Shown here: positions 1 through 9,182 of the stretch, piece by piece
How the letters are laid out: each line of letters opens with the position of its first letter
Position numbering within the stretch: position 1 is the first letter of the stretch
Origin: Fibrobacter succinogenes
Lineage (GTDB): Bacteria; Fibrobacterota; Fibrobacteria; Fibrobacterales; Fibrobacteraceae
Assembly: GCA_902779055.1 (NCBI GenBank)
Contig: CACZAD010000001.1
Coordinates: forward strand, 1 to 64,000
Length of the DNA stretch: 64,000 nt
Reading direction: 5' to 3'
Position numbers and translations under genes: made by a program
Notes under the pieces: model-generated
The model's database searches: none
Told to the model about the DNA's origin: nothing
What the model saw: only the letters and a program-made list of their open reading frames with translations

Positions 1-3000
1 GCCGTGCTTCGAGTTGTAAAGGATTTCTGCCGGGATGAGCCAGCCTTCGCCCGTGTTGTACGTCGGGTCGATAATGCCGTCGATGTAGTTCACGAGTTCA
101 TAGCAGTCGGCGTGGTGTTCGTAAAGCTTGAACGTCTGCATCACCTTCTTTGCGGTTTCTGCCGCATGCGTAAAGAGCGATGCGGTGACGCTGCCTTCGA
201 TACGGTCGCTGATCGGGTTCGCAGAGAATCCACGCCTGATCTTTTCGGCGCGTACCACTTCGTCGACGCGGAAGAAGTCCATCATGCCGGGGAGGTAGAC
301 TTCCATGCCGTTGTCCATCAGGTAGTCTTCGACGTGACCGTTGGCGCTCGGGTGGTAGTTCATGAGGATTTCGCCAAGCACGGCGACGCGCGGCTTGCGG
401 ATGCCCTTCTGGCGGGCTTCCGTGATTTCGACCTGGTTGAATTCTTCGATGCAGGTGCGCAGCATTTCGACAAGGCGTTTCGCTGAGCCGAGTTCTGTCT
501 TCTTGAGCGTTGCTGCGGTCTTCATCAGTTCCGGCATCCACTTGCTGTAAATCTTCTTGGAATCACCCTTGTGGACTTCGTAGGGGCGGATGGCGCGGTA
601 CGCCGTTTCGATGGAGTCCATGAAGGCAAGGCCCCAAAGCGTATGGAGACGGAAGTCAAGCCCGAGCTGGAATCCCGGATGCATACCTGTGGTGTCGACA
701 CCTGTCGTGATGATGGAAACGTCCTTGTAGCCTGCTTCGTCAAGAGCCTTGCGGCCAAGTACGGAGTACTGCACGGCACGGCAGTTTTCGCAGTTCTTGG
801 CAAGGCACATCGAAACGTGGGACTGCGGAACATCCGGATGTTCTTCGAGCCACTTGAGGCATTCGCCGATGTTGATCTGGCAGGGGAAGCAGATGTCGTT
901 ATGCACGTACTTCTTGCCGAGTTCAATGGCGCGCTTGTCTGCAACCGGGAGGTAATCCGAGAGGTAGCCCTTGCCCTGGATGTAGGAACTTGCGAGAATG
1001 GCGAAAGCGGGCGAGAGGTTCGGCGTCAAGATGATACGCTTGGTCTTGTCGCTAGCCAGGTACGGAGTGTGGAACTGCGGTTCGTTAGAAATCGGCTTGT
1101 CCGGGAGGTTTGCCGCACGGCGGGCCTTCACGGTTTCGATAAAGCTCTTGATGCGGATGCCGACCGGGCCGCGGGCGTCACCTTCGTCGAGCTTGAGCAT
1201 GAGCATTTCCTTGTTGGAATCGCGGTGCATCATGCGCATCATTTCGTCGGTCAACACGGAGTCGTGTCCGCAACCGAAGCTCACGATCTGGGCGAGTTCC
1301 ACGTTCGGGTCTCTCGATGCAATCATCGTGGCGCCGAGCATGCGCAAGTGGAACGTGTTCTTGATTTCCACGCGGGTGTGGCTCGGAACGTCCTGGTCGT
1401 AAACGCCCGGGAGCGATTCGGTGGTAAGCACCGGAATGCCCATCGCAGTAAAGTGGCTTGCAATGTTGTGGTTGATGAGCAAGTCGGCATGGTAGGGGCG
1501 GCCTGCGATCACCACCGCAAAAGTGTTGTTCGCTTTCACTTCGTCGAGGATCTTCTGGCCCTCTTCGAGGAGCGTGGTGCGGTAGTTGTTGAGAGCCTTT
1601 TCGCCTTCCGTGACGGCCTTGTCCAAAGTCTTTCGATCGATGTTCCAGTTGTCGTGGAACCAGTCGATGGTCTGGCTTCTGCGGAGCTTGGTGTTTGCCC
1701 AGTGGAAAATCGGCTGGTCCATCGGGATGCCGTAATTCTTTTCGGGTTCGTCCGTGTTCTGGCAGATGTTCGGGTAGCCTTGCACGACCGGGCAGACCGT
1801 CGTGGCGTTAAACTTGGTGTGGTCGCTCGGGAGCGAAATCATCATTGGGAAGAAGATGCGGTCGACCTTCTTTTCGATGAGGCTGAGTACGTGACCGTGC
1901 ACGAGCTTGGCCGGGAAGCAGACCGTATCCGAAGGCACGCTGTGGAGGCCTTCTTCGAACATCTTGTAGTCGCTCTGGCGGCTCACGACGACGGTGTATC
2001 CGAGGGCGGTGAAGAATGCCTTCCAGTAGGGGAGGCTGTTCCAGAATTCGAGCACGCGCGGGATACCGATGGTCTTTCCGTTCTGCGGCAAGAGAATCTG
2101 CGGAGCGTAGTCCTTGACCAAGAGCTGGTTCGTGCGCTTGATCATGTCGGGCACGGCCTGCATCTTCTTGTTGATTTCGGCGATGAGCTTCTTGGTTGCC
2201 GGATCGTTCGGGTCGGCGGTGACTTCGCCACGTTCGCAGCGGTTGCCTGTCACAAAGCTCTGGCCATCGCTAAAGGTCACGATGGTGCGGGAGCAGTGGT
2301 TGGTGCAGTACTGGCAGAGCTGACCCGGCTGGTTGTGCCAGCTGAAGGTGCGCATGGCTTCGAGTCCGATGAACTTGCTTTGCACGTTCGGATCGGCGGC
2401 ACGCTTTTCTTCCATGAACTTCTTGGTCAAAAGTGCGATACCGATAGCGCCCATTTCGCCCGGGCGTTCCGGACGGATGGCCTTGAGGCCCGTGTACTGT
2501 TCGAAGGCGCGGAGAACGGCGTTGTTCTTGAACGTACCGCCCTGCACCACGACCTTCTTGCCGAGCGTGTTGAGGTTGCGGATACGGATGACCTTCGTAA
2601 AGACGTTATTGATGATGGAACGGCAGATGCCTGCGATGATGTCTTCGGGCTGCTTGCCGTCGCGCTGTTCAGTGATGATCGAGCTGTTCATGAACACGGT
2701 GCAGCGGGAACCCAGCTGGGACGGGCTTTTGGAGTTGAATGCCATTTCGGCAATCATTTCGAGCGGGATGCCGAGGCTGCGGGCGTAAGTTTCGATGAAC
2801 GAACCGCAACCCGAGGAGCAGGCTTCGTTAAGGATGATACCCGTGACGACACCGTCCTGAACGGAGATGGCCTTCATGTCCTGGCCACCGATATCCAAGA
2901 TGAACGACACATCCGGGCAAAGCTTCTGGGCGGCGTTCGCGTGGGCGACCGTTTCCACCGTGTGGTAGTCGGCATGGACGGCCTTGGCAAAGAGCTGTTC

Positions 3001-4224
3001 GCCGTAACCGGTTGTACCCACACCCAAGATGTTGAGCTTGCAACCGTATTCTTCGTAACGGTCGGCGAGATCCACCAAGGCGCGTTTCAAGACGGCGAGC
3101 GGTTCGCCGTCGTTACTGGCGTAGAATCCGTCGATGACCTTTTCGTTCTCGTCGAGGAGAATGAACTTCGTGGTCGTGGAACCGGCGTCGATGCCGAGGT
3201 AGGCGTTGATGGTCGAACCCGAAGGCGGCTGCGGGTAGTTGTTCCCGGCCATCTTGTGTTCTTCGAGGAACAGCTTGTATTCGGCTTCGTTCTTGAAGAA
3301 GAGGTCGGAGGCAGCCTTGGCCTTGTTCTCGGCCTGGCGGATTTCGTTAAAGTGGACGAGCGCGTCGAGAGAGCCCTCTTCGCGGTACATGCATTCCTGG
3401 TTCGCGAACATGGAACCGTTGGCGAGGGCTGCACCCATGGCCACGAGCACTTCGGAGTGTTCCGGCACAATCGCCTGTTCGTCCGTGATGCCCAGACGTT
3501 CCTTGAATGCGCGGACAAGGGTCGGGTTGAACGTGAGCGGGCCACCTTCGAAAATGACCGGCGGCTTAATTTCCATACCCTGGGCGAGACCACCGATGGT
3601 CTGCTTCGCGATGGCGTGGAAGCTCGAAAGGGCGATATCTTCCTTGGCGATGCCGTTGTTGAGCATTGGCTGGATGTCTGTCTTGGCGAACACGCCGCAA
3701 CGGCCCGAGATTTCGTAGACCTTCTGGCCGCGCTTGGCATAGCTTTCGAATACTTCGGTCTTGATGCGGAGGAGTTCTGCCACCTGGTCGATAAATGCAC
3801 CCGTACCACCGGCGCAGACTCCGTTCATGCGCATGTCGGAGGCAATCAGCTTTCCGGTCGTCTTGTCCTTTTCGAAGAACACGACCTTGGCGTCTTGACC
3901 GCCGAGTTCGACGGCGACTCGGGATTCGGGGTAGGTGGCACGCACGGCGAGTGCGTTTGCGACGACTTCTTGCACAAAGAATGCGTGGGTTGCTTCGGCA
4001 AAGGGCTGACCACCGCTACCGCAGAACGTGACTCGGAAGTTCTTTCCTGGGAAAAGGGCGTGTGCCTCGCGAAGCACTTCGTGGACCTTTTGTGCCTGCA
4101 TGGCATTATGGCGCTGGTACGTATAGTGTAAAAGCTTAGATGTCTCAGGATCGACTACGGCAATTTTGACAGTGGTGGAGCCTACATCGACTCCAACCCA
4201 TAAATCGTTCAATGAAGTATTCAT
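1..4224 (-). CDS. Acyl-CoA dehydratase activase-related giant protein (BadF/BcrA ATPase x2 + DUF2229), 3' end outside window
   Basis: An open frame of 1408 codons starts at ATG 4224 (MNTSLNDLWVGVDVGSTT) and has no stop before the window edge, so the C-terminus is missing. It holds two ASKHA-type ATPase modules. The first begins near residue 8 (VGVDVGSTT, then VCAGGTGAF near 135 and GRCGVF). The second begins near residue 340 (LGIDAGSTTTKF, then ACSSGCGSF near 465 and SRCTVF). The paired cysteines match those that hold the bridging 4Fe-4S cluster in 2-hydroxyacyl-CoA dehydratase activators. From about residue 715 a DUF2229/HgdB-like region follows (IGIPRVLEFWNSLPYW), with several Cys-containing motifs. 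Such fusions of about 1400-1450 aa are known in anaerobes. The activator half should use ATP hydrolysis to drive one-electron transfer, but the substrate of this fused form is unknown. It is monocistronic here, facing left. Confidence 0.88.
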   Translation of the reverse strand, partial: MNTSLNDLWVGVDVGSTTVKIAVVDPETSKLLHYTYQRHNAMQAQKVHEVLREAHALFPGKNFRVTFCGSGGQPFAEATHAFFVQEVVANALAVRATYPESRVAVELGGQDAKVVFFEKDKTTGKLIASDMRMNGVCAGGTGAFIDQVAELLRIKTEVFESYAKRGQKVYEISGRCGVFAKTDIQPMLNNGIAKEDIALSSFHAIAKQTIGGLAQGMEIKPPVIFEGGPLTFNPTLVRAFKERLGITDEQAIVPEHSEVLVAMGAALANGSMFANQECMYREEGSLDALVHFNEIRQAENKAKAASDLFFKNEAEYKLFLEEHKMAGNNYPQPPSGSTINAYLGIDAGSTTTKFILLDENEKVIDGFYASNDGEPLAVLKRALVDLADRYEEYGCKLNILGVGTTGYGEQLFAKAVHADYHTVETVAHANAAQKLCPDVSFILDIGGQDMKAISVQDGVVTGIILNEACSSGCGSFIETYARSLGIPLEMIAEMAFNSKSPSQLGSRCTVFMNSSIITEQRDGKQPEDIIAGICRSIINNVFTKVIRIRNLNTLGKKVVVQGGTFKNNAVLRAFEQYTGLKAIRPERPGEMGAIGIALLTKKFMEEKRAADPNVQSKFIGLEAMRTFSWHNQPGQLCQYCTNHCSRTIVTFSDGQSFVTGNRCERGEVTADPNDPATKKLIAEINKKMQAVPDMIKRTNQLLVKDYAPQILLPQNGKTIGIPRVLEFWNSLPYWKAFFTALGYTVVVSRQSDYKMFEEGLHSVPSDTVCFPAKLVHGHVLSLIEKKVDRIFFPMMISLPSDHTKFNATTVCPVVQGYPNICQNTDEPEKNYGIPMDQPIFHWANTKLRRSQTIDWFHDNWNIDRKTLDKAVTEGEKALNNYRTTLLEEGQKILDEVKANNTFAVVIAGRPYHADLLINHNIASHFTAMGIPVLTTESLPGVYDQDVPSHTRVEIKNTFHLRMLGATMIASRDPNVELAQIVSFGCGHDSVLTDEMMRMMHRDSNKEMLMLKLDEGDARGPVGIRIKSFIETVKARRAANLPDKPISNEPQFHTPYLASDKTKRIILTPNLSPAFAILASSYIQGKGYLSDYLPVADKRAIELGKKYVHNDICFPCQINIGECLKWLEEHPDVPQSHVSMCLAKNCENCRAVQYSVLGRKALDEAGYKDVSIITTGVDTTGMHPGFQLGLDFRLHTLWGLAFMDSIETAYRAIRPYEVHKGDSKKIYSKWMPELMKTAATLKKTELGSAKRLVEMLRTCIEEFNQVEITEARQKGIRKPRVAVLGEILMNYHPSANGHVEDYLMDNGMEVYLPGMMDFFRVDEVVRAEKIRRGFSANPISDRIEGSVTASLFTHAAETAKKVMQTFKLYEHHADCYELVNYIDGIIDPTYNTGEGWLIPAEILYNSKHG

Positions 4225-4355
4225 AGTGAAGCCAAATTTAGTTTTTTTTCATTATTTGAAAATGTTTTTGAGCGTTTATGGCGACAAAACGAGCGATTTG
4301 AGGGGTAGAATGCAGTTGTTCACGTGTGCAGTGACTGTAGAATACCGTGCAAAAC

Positions 4356-4381
4356 AAAAAGAGGCCTGTTGGCCTCTTTTT
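4356..4381 (-). terminator. Intrinsic terminator of the Rpn-type gene
   Basis: A perfect stem AAAAAGAGGCC / GGCCTCTTTTT with a 4-nt loop ends in a T-run on both strands. It lies 27 bp beyond the stop of the minus-strand nuclease gene and insulates the activase gene that starts at 4224. Nothing else was seen between 4225 and 4407. Confidence 0.85.
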
Positions 4382-4407
4382 ATGTCCACTTCAGGGTGGA
4401 TACACTG

Positions 4408-5514
4408 TTATTTGTTAGCATCGCTTGTTGATGAAGCCTTAAGCTCAAGAATCTTGCTTTCGGGCAAATGCGAGTATTTGACTATTTTCTCGATAGGTTC
4501 GTTATCGGCAAGCATATCAAGAGCTGTTTCGATACGATTTTTTTCTTGACCTTTCTCAAGTCCTTTAGCTTCACCTTCGGCACGCCCTTTTTCAAGACCT
4601 TTCTTAATTCCCTTCTCAAGTCCTTGTTCAAGCCCCTTCTGCAAACCTTTCTGTAAACCTTTCTGTTCGGCACGGACCTCCAATAAGGCCAAGTGATCTA
4701 ATTCTTCTTCAGTCCATACCATATCGTTTGCCTGATCTATGATGAGTTTTTCCGGTGCGCTGTTCACCAAAATTCTGTGGATAGCCTTCGCTATAACGGA
4801 ATCGTTGAAGTCAGGGAGCTTTTCTGCTTTGCCAGCGTGCTTGAGCAGATAGAGCCAGCGTTCCTCAGCGGTCACGATTTCTTCGAAGGTTTTGTTGAAC
4901 TTCGTCAAATCATATAGAATATACATCATCTTATTGCTCAATGTCAAGCCGTCCTTGTTGCGGATTGCCCAATCTCCACGGAATAGCTTTTGTTCGCTTA
5001 TGGGAAAGTCGCAAATCCAAATGGCGTAGGTCGGAGGGACTTCGTAACGGTGAATTTCGCGTTCTGCGCGTTGTTCTTTTGTCAAGTCGGCAGGGAGGTT
5101 TCCAAAATTCAGTTGATCCCATTCATATTTGCTTTGGAGCATAAAGGCGCTATGCTGTAAAAGAACTCGATCGACAAAAAAGTCGGGTTTTGCTTTCTGC
5201 ATCTCCACGTTAATATGAATGCCATTCGAGGTTGTTGCTCGGATATCGAGTCTGAATGACTTGACTGCTGGGAAAATGACGTTGATTTCTGAATTTTTGA
5301 TGACAACAGATTCAATTTTGTTACTCTCTTCTAGGTGAAATACTCCATTCAAAAAATTTACTAGAGCCTCTTCATCGCTTAATAAAGCCTTGAATGCGGC
5401 GTCAAAGAGTGGATCGAGGTAAGTGTGTTTCTTGATTTCTTCGATAGTTTTGTCAACCAACTGATCGCGAGAAGTTGTGATTGAAAATTCGATAGTTTTT
5501 TTATTTTCTGACAT
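4408..5514 (-). CDS. Rpn/PD-(D/E)XK nuclease family transposase-like protein
   Basis: The 368-aa protein belongs to the Rpn / TIGR01784 family of recombination-promoting PD-(D/E)XK nucleases. The N-terminus has the typical YLDPLFDAAFKALL segment. The nuclease core is visible as RLDIRATTSNGIHINVEMQ (about residues 88-106), where the Asp and the E-x-Q are candidate metal ligands. The mid-region YAIWICDF and the 'LYDLTKFNKTFEE' stretch are also family-typical. Residues of about 280-325 form a low-complexity, probably coiled repeat of the unit GL(Q/E)KG. Family members are linked to recombination rather than true transposition, and no terminal inverted repeats were seen. The repeat tract can vary in copy number between strains. 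Confidence 0.85.
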   Translation of the reverse strand: MSENKKTIEFSITTSRDQLVDKTIEEIKKHTYLDPLFDAAFKALLSDEEALVNFLNGVFHLEESNKIESVVIKNSEINVIFPAVKSFRLDIRATTSNGIHINVEMQKAKPDFFVDRVLLQHSAFMLQSKYEWDQLNFGNLPADLTKEQRAEREIHRYEVPPTYAIWICDFPISEQKLFRGDWAIRNKDGLTLSNKMMYILYDLTKFNKTFEEIVTAEERWLYLLKHAGKAEKLPDFNDSVIAKAIHRILVNSAPEKLIIDQANDMVWTEEELDHLALLEVRAEQKGLQKGLQKGLEQGLEKGIKKGLEKGRAEGEAKGLEKGQEKNRIETALDMLADNEPIEKIVKYSHLPESKILELKASSTSDANK

Positions 5515-5663
5515 GATGATCCTTGCCGAATGGCGGTTAAATCCAAGAAGGCAAGTTTGCTGAGTTCGCCTTCCACTATATTAACACGCAGTTTTCGGGG
5601 ATTTGTTCCGAAAAAAATTGGTAAAATATTTTAGATCTTATTGAAAATTCTATCTTATCTCCT

Positions 5664-7352
5664 GTGAATAAGAAATATATCATCCCTGTCGTTATTTTTT
5701 CGATTTTGTTACTGTTCCCGTTTGGCTGGCAAGCTGTTGCTGACTTGCGTGGCGAAAAACGTTTCCAGCCGTTTGACATTTTCAAGGATGTGGTTTACAC
5801 TCCGGTTGTGCGCGAGAAAAAGGTCGCAGCGGCTGCGGACTCACTTGATGCAAAGTGGCGTGCGGCGCGCGAGGCGATTGCTGCGGGTGCAGAGGTCGCT
5901 GATGCGTTGGAGCCTGTGACGTCTTCGCTTTCGGACTTGGAAGCGGTGGTGCTTTCGGTGAATACTTATGCTGAACTCGATACGGCTGAAGCTCGTTACA
6001 AGAGCCTCAAGTTGGCGGATACGCTCATATCGAAGCTGGAGGACGAACCGGAATCTTTCCCGCAGGCGGATTCTTGCATCAAGTCGCTCGTGGCTGACCT
6101 TGGTCATATGTCGCTGTGGCGTGCTTTCTTGGATGTGAAGCATTACGGCGTGTGGACGAGCCGCTATTTGCGTGCTTTTGAAAATAAGATTGATGACGAG
6201 AGCGCTATTGTGTTGGCGTTGCGCCCCAAGTACCAGCTTGCAGTGTGGAACCTCTTTAGCGATCCGGGCGAGAAGGTTGTGCTTGGAGCTGCTGGCGATT
6301 GCATCGGCAAGTCGTGCGGCAGGGAAGAGGCCAAGCCCGAAGACAAGTGGCTTTTCTACCGCCAGGATGTGGAATTCCTGGTGCAACCGTCTCCGCTTGA
6401 TGTGCGCAGTGCAAAGCTCGACAATCCGGTGAAGGCAATTGAAAGGTTCCGCGACCAGCTCAAGGCGAAGGGCGTGGAACTCTTGGTGGTGATTACGCCG
6501 GGCAAGCCGAGCATCTATACCGAACGTTTGACGGGGCGCGATGAAAATGTTGCCGGTCTTCAGTCGCATGGCAAGAAGATTTTGGATTCGCTCACGCGTG
6601 CTGGCTTTAACACGGTAGATTTGTACACGCCGCTTTTGGCCGCGAAGTCCCGCGATTCTGTAGAAGGTGCGCTTTACCTGAACGACGATACGCACTGGAC
6701 TCCGCGTGGTGCGGAACTTGCGGCGGGTGAAATTGCGAAAAAAGTCCGCGAAATGGTGGATGCAGGAACTGTTAAATTCCGCGGAAAGGATGATGTGCGC
6801 TATATTGCTTCTGATTCCGTGGCAGACCGCATGGGTGATGTGGGCGAGATGAGCGGCCTCAACAAGTTCGGCGTGTTCAAGGTGCAACAGGTGACTGGGC
6901 ATGTCGTGATGCAACAGAATATCAAGAAACGCACTGAAAAGCTCCCGGTGGATTCGACTTGTGTCGAAGCGGCGAAGAACACTTGCAAAAAGAACGATTC
7001 TTGCTTTACGGCTCAGTCTGCGCTTTGCGAACGTGACACCGTGCTTTACGACACCACAGTCACTCCGTTTAAGGACGATTTCCGCAAGTCCGAAATTTTG
7101 ATTCTCGGTGACAGCTTCAGCCGCATTTATCAGACCGATTCGCCGGTGAACGCTGGATGGATTGCGCATTTCGCGAAGAACATGAACCGCCCGGTTGCAT
7201 CTATCGTGAGTGACGGAGGCGCCTCGACGCTCGTCCGTGAAAAGCTTGCTCGCAAGGCAAGCGTGCTCAAGGGCAAGAAGCTCCTCATCTGGGAATTCGT
7301 GGAACGCGATCTCCGCTTCGGCGCCGAAGGCTGGAAGAATGTTGAATTTTAG
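5664..7352 (+). CDS. AlgX/AlgJ-like SGNH-hydrolase-fold O-acetyltransferase-related protein
   Basis: The 562-aa protein starts at GTG 5664 with an N-terminal membrane anchor or signal (IIPVVIFSILLLFPFGW). It resembles the alginate O-acetyltransferase AlgX/AlgJ family. A DDTHWTPRG motif near residue 340 supplies the Asp-His pair. LILGDSFSRIYQT near residue 480 supplies the GDS nucleophile serine, and ITPGKPSIY is also family-typical. An Ala-rich helical insertion lies at about residues 50-130, and a Cys-containing insertion (TCVEAAKNTCKK) at about 435-470. These enzymes acetylate exopolysaccharide in the periplasm, usually with an MBOAT membrane partner. No MBOAT gene lies in this window, so the substrate cannot be inferred. 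The next gene starts 24 bp downstream. Confidence 0.75.
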   Translation: MNKKYIIPVVIFSILLLFPFGWQAVADLRGEKRFQPFDIFKDVVYTPVVREKKVAAAADSLDAKWRAAREAIAAGAEVADALEPVTSSLSDLEAVVLSVNTYAELDTAEARYKSLKLADTLISKLEDEPESFPQADSCIKSLVADLGHMSLWRAFLDVKHYGVWTSRYLRAFENKIDDESAIVLALRPKYQLAVWNLFSDPGEKVVLGAAGDCIGKSCGREEAKPEDKWLFYRQDVEFLVQPSPLDVRSAKLDNPVKAIERFRDQLKAKGVELLVVITPGKPSIYTERLTGRDENVAGLQSHGKKILDSLTRAGFNTVDLYTPLLAAKSRDSVEGALYLNDDTHWTPRGAELAAGEIAKKVREMVDAGTVKFRGKDDVRYIASDSVADRMGDVGEMSGLNKFGVFKVQQVTGHVVMQQNIKKRTEKLPVDSTCVEAAKNTCKKNDSCFTAQSALCERDTVLYDTTVTPFKDDFRKSEILILGDSFSRIYQTDSPVNAGWIAHFAKNMNRPVASIVSDGGASTLVREKLARKASVLKGKKLLIWEFVERDLRFGAEGWKNVEF

Positions 7353-7375
7353 AATTTGGAATTAGGAATATAATT

Positions 7376-7612
7376 ATGCCAAGACATGGAACCCCGACGC
7401 CGGGACAGGCGATTCTCGAAGGTATTGAATGGCTCAAGATCGACAAGCCGGAATTTGCCCGCAGGGTGGGCGTTTCTGTAGAAATGCTCGACCAGCTGAT
7501 TGCGGGCGAAATCAGCATTTCGACCGAGATGGCGAATGCTCTTGAATCGGTGACGGGGAGCCCCGCTGCTTACTGGAAAATGCTCGAACGCAAAAGTCGT
7601 GCTTCTCGATAA
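7376..7612 (+). CDS. HigA-like XRE antitoxin, orphan
   Basis: The 78-aa protein has a helix-turn-helix of the HigA/VapI type (KPEFARRVGVSVEMLDQLI, then GEISISTEMANALESVTG) and the common ending SPAAYWKML. HigA proteins normally bind and neutralise an adjacent HigB RNase and repress the operon. No HigB-like gene lies beside it: the upstream neighbour is the AlgX-like gene 24 bp away, and downstream is an intergenic repeat followed by pmbA. It may be a solitary regulator or the remnant of a toxin-antitoxin pair. Confidence 0.8.
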   Translation: MPRHGTPTPGQAILEGIEWLKIDKPEFARRVGVSVEMLDQLIAGEISISTEMANALESVTGSPAAYWKMLERKSRASR

Positions 7613-7630
7613 CGAATACTAAAAAGTGTA

Positions 7631-7662
7631 AGGCGCCCCCGGAACGGAGTCCGGGGTGACAA
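7631..7662 (-). repeat. Dispersed palindromic intergenic repeat, copy 1
   Basis: It contains CCCCGGAACGGAGTCCGGGG, a hairpin-forming palindrome. Read on the minus strand it gives GTCACCCCGGACTCCGTTCC, the core shared with the other intergenic copies in this window. It fills most of the gap between the HigA-like gene and pmbA. Confidence 0.75.
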
Positions 7663-7683
7663 CTTATTTATTATACTTGCGAT

Positions 7684-9012
7684 ATGAATATTAAAGATGC
7701 CGTTTCCTTTATGTGCGACCTCGCCAAGGGCGAAGCCGAACAGTTTGATGTTATCGCTTCCAACTCCCATTCCGAAGGCTTGTCCGTTTTTCAGGGGCAG
7801 GTGCAGAACACGGAAATCTCCGATTCTGTGGGGCTTGGAGTCCGCGTCATCAAGGATGGTCGCCCAGGATATGCTCACACGGAACGCCTGACAGACGATG
7901 CTCTCCGCCAGACGCTCAAGGACGCTCTTTGCCACACGCAGTGGACTGAAAAAATTGACATCACGCTCCCGAAGGCTGTTGAACTCCCGAAGGGAGAGCC
8001 GAACTACAATCCGGCGCTCGAATCGCTTGACCTCACGACGATGAAGAACTTCTGCATCGAACTTGAAAAGGCTACATTCGCGAAGTCCAACGAAATCGAG
8101 AACATTCCGTATCTCGGTGGCGATATCGAACGAGACTATTCCATCGTGGCAAACAACACGGGCCTCTTTTACGAAGCCCGTTCGAACTGCGCTTCTGTCG
8201 GTGCAGGTGCTGTTGCTAGCCGGGACGGTATCAAGAAGCTCGGAAACTATGTCAAGAACGGCCGCAACTGGGATGATTTCTCGATTGACGAAATCGCAAG
8301 CCGTGCTGCAGAATATGCGACAGAGCTCTTTGGCGCCAAGAAAATCGAAGGCGGCAAGATTCCGGTGATCCTTTCGGAACGCATCTCGTCCCGATTCATC
8401 GGTATGTACAGCCATCCGTTCTTTGCCGAAGCTATGCAGAAGGGGCAGTCCCGCCTTGACGGAAAGGAAGGCGAAAAGATTGCTAGTGATGCCTTCTCCT
8501 TGTGGAACGACCCGCAGGGCGAAATGTTCGAACACAAGTTCTACTTTGACTCCGAAGGCTGCGTGACCAAGCGCGTCAAGGTCGTCGAAAACGGAGTCTT
8601 CAATTCGGCTCTTTACAACCTCGAGACCGCATCCAAGGCCCACCGCGAAACGACTGGCTGCGGAGAACGCGGCTTTGGCAGCAAGATGTCTACAAGTTTC
8701 TATAACTTGCTTGTTCCGCCTTCTTCGATGACGACGGCGGATCTCATCAAGTTGTTCCCGAAGTGCCTGCTTGTCGTGCGCTTGGAAGGCAATTCCGGTT
8801 GCAGCTCTGTGAGCGGTGAACTCAGCATTGGCGCACACGGTTTCTGGTGCGAAAACGGAACCATCCAGCATCCGGTCGATGGCGTCACTCTGAGTGGCAA
8901 CTTCTTTGACATCATCAAGAACGTTGTGGCCGTGGGTAACGAATACCGCGACCCGTTTGCAAGCTACAAGGTGCCTGCTCTTGCCATTAGCGAACTCAGC
9001 GTGAGCGCTTAA
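7684..9012 (+). CDS. pmbA: TldE/PmbA family metalloprotease-related protein
   Basis: The 442-aa protein matches the TldD/PmbA (U62) family. It has an N-terminal region with QVQNTEISDSVGLGVRVI and GYAHTERLTDDALRQTL, and C-terminal LSGNFFDIIKNVVAVGNEYR, typical of the TldE/PmbA subunit. TldE lacks the HExxxH zinc site carried by TldD, and none is visible here. In E. coli the TldD-TldE heterodimer degrades unfolded peptides and trims the leaders of some modified peptides such as microcin B17. A TldD partner is not in the window. A radical SAM peptide locus lies 30 kb away, too far to claim a link. The gene is followed by a terminator at 9052. Confidence 0.88.
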   Translation: MNIKDAVSFMCDLAKGEAEQFDVIASNSHSEGLSVFQGQVQNTEISDSVGLGVRVIKDGRPGYAHTERLTDDALRQTLKDALCHTQWTEKIDITLPKAVELPKGEPNYNPALESLDLTTMKNFCIELEKATFAKSNEIENIPYLGGDIERDYSIVANNTGLFYEARSNCASVGAGAVASRDGIKKLGNYVKNGRNWDDFSIDEIASRAAEYATELFGAKKIEGGKIPVILSERISSRFIGMYSHPFFAEAMQKGQSRLDGKEGEKIASDAFSLWNDPQGEMFEHKFYFDSEGCVTKRVKVVENGVFNSALYNLETASKAHRETTGCGERGFGSKMSTSFYNLLVPPSSMTTADLIKLFPKCLLVVRLEGNSGCSSVSGELSIGAHGFWCENGTIQHPVDGVTLSGNFFDIIKNVVAVGNEYRDPFASYKVPALAISELSVSA

Positions 9013-9051
9013 GGCTCGTCATTAAAACGCTCTTTGTAATCTTGATTGAAT

Positions 9052-9076
9052 ATGGCGGGCGATGTCCCGCCATTTT
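9052..9076 (+). terminator. Intrinsic terminator of pmbA
   Basis: The stem ATGGCGGG / CCCGCCAT has a 6-nt loop and ends in TTTT, 40 bp after the pmbA stop. Confidence 0.75.
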
Positions 9077-9086
9077 ATGTATAAAA

Positions 9087-9152
9087 ATGAAATGCTGCAA
9101 GGTCGAGAATCCGGAGGTGGCCAAATTCAAGCCCTTGCAGCATAGTGTTTGA
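9087..9152 (+). other. Possible 21-codon ORF over an 11-bp inverted repeat
   Basis: ATG 9087 opens a short frame with GC-ending codons that begins MKCCKVENPEVAKF and ends at TGA 9150-9152. Inside it lies a perfect 11-bp inverted repeat, ATGCTGCAAGG (9092-9102) and CCTTGCAGCAT (9133-9143), with a 30-nt loop. No ribosome-binding site is visible. It could be a tiny peptide gene, a gene remnant, or only a stem-loop ending the convergent minus-strand gene. Confidence 0.25.
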
Positions 9153-9182
9153 GGTGTATACTTTAAAAGTTTTCGGTCGCGA

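Noticed and set aside
571..4131. Plus-strand 1186-codon open frame
   Set aside because: It is the antisense shadow of the activase gene. The minus-strand frame shows clear ASKHA and DUF2229 motifs, and the plus frame has an odd Val/His/Glu/Asp-rich composition with no domain.
4408..5514. Active transposon around the 'transposase-family' nuclease
   Set aside because: No terminal inverted repeats or target-site duplication were seen. Rpn-type proteins are usually stand-alone nucleases.
7570..8871. Minus-strand 433-codon frame opposite pmbA
   Set aside because: It is a shadow of pmbA, whose plus-strand translation has full family similarity.
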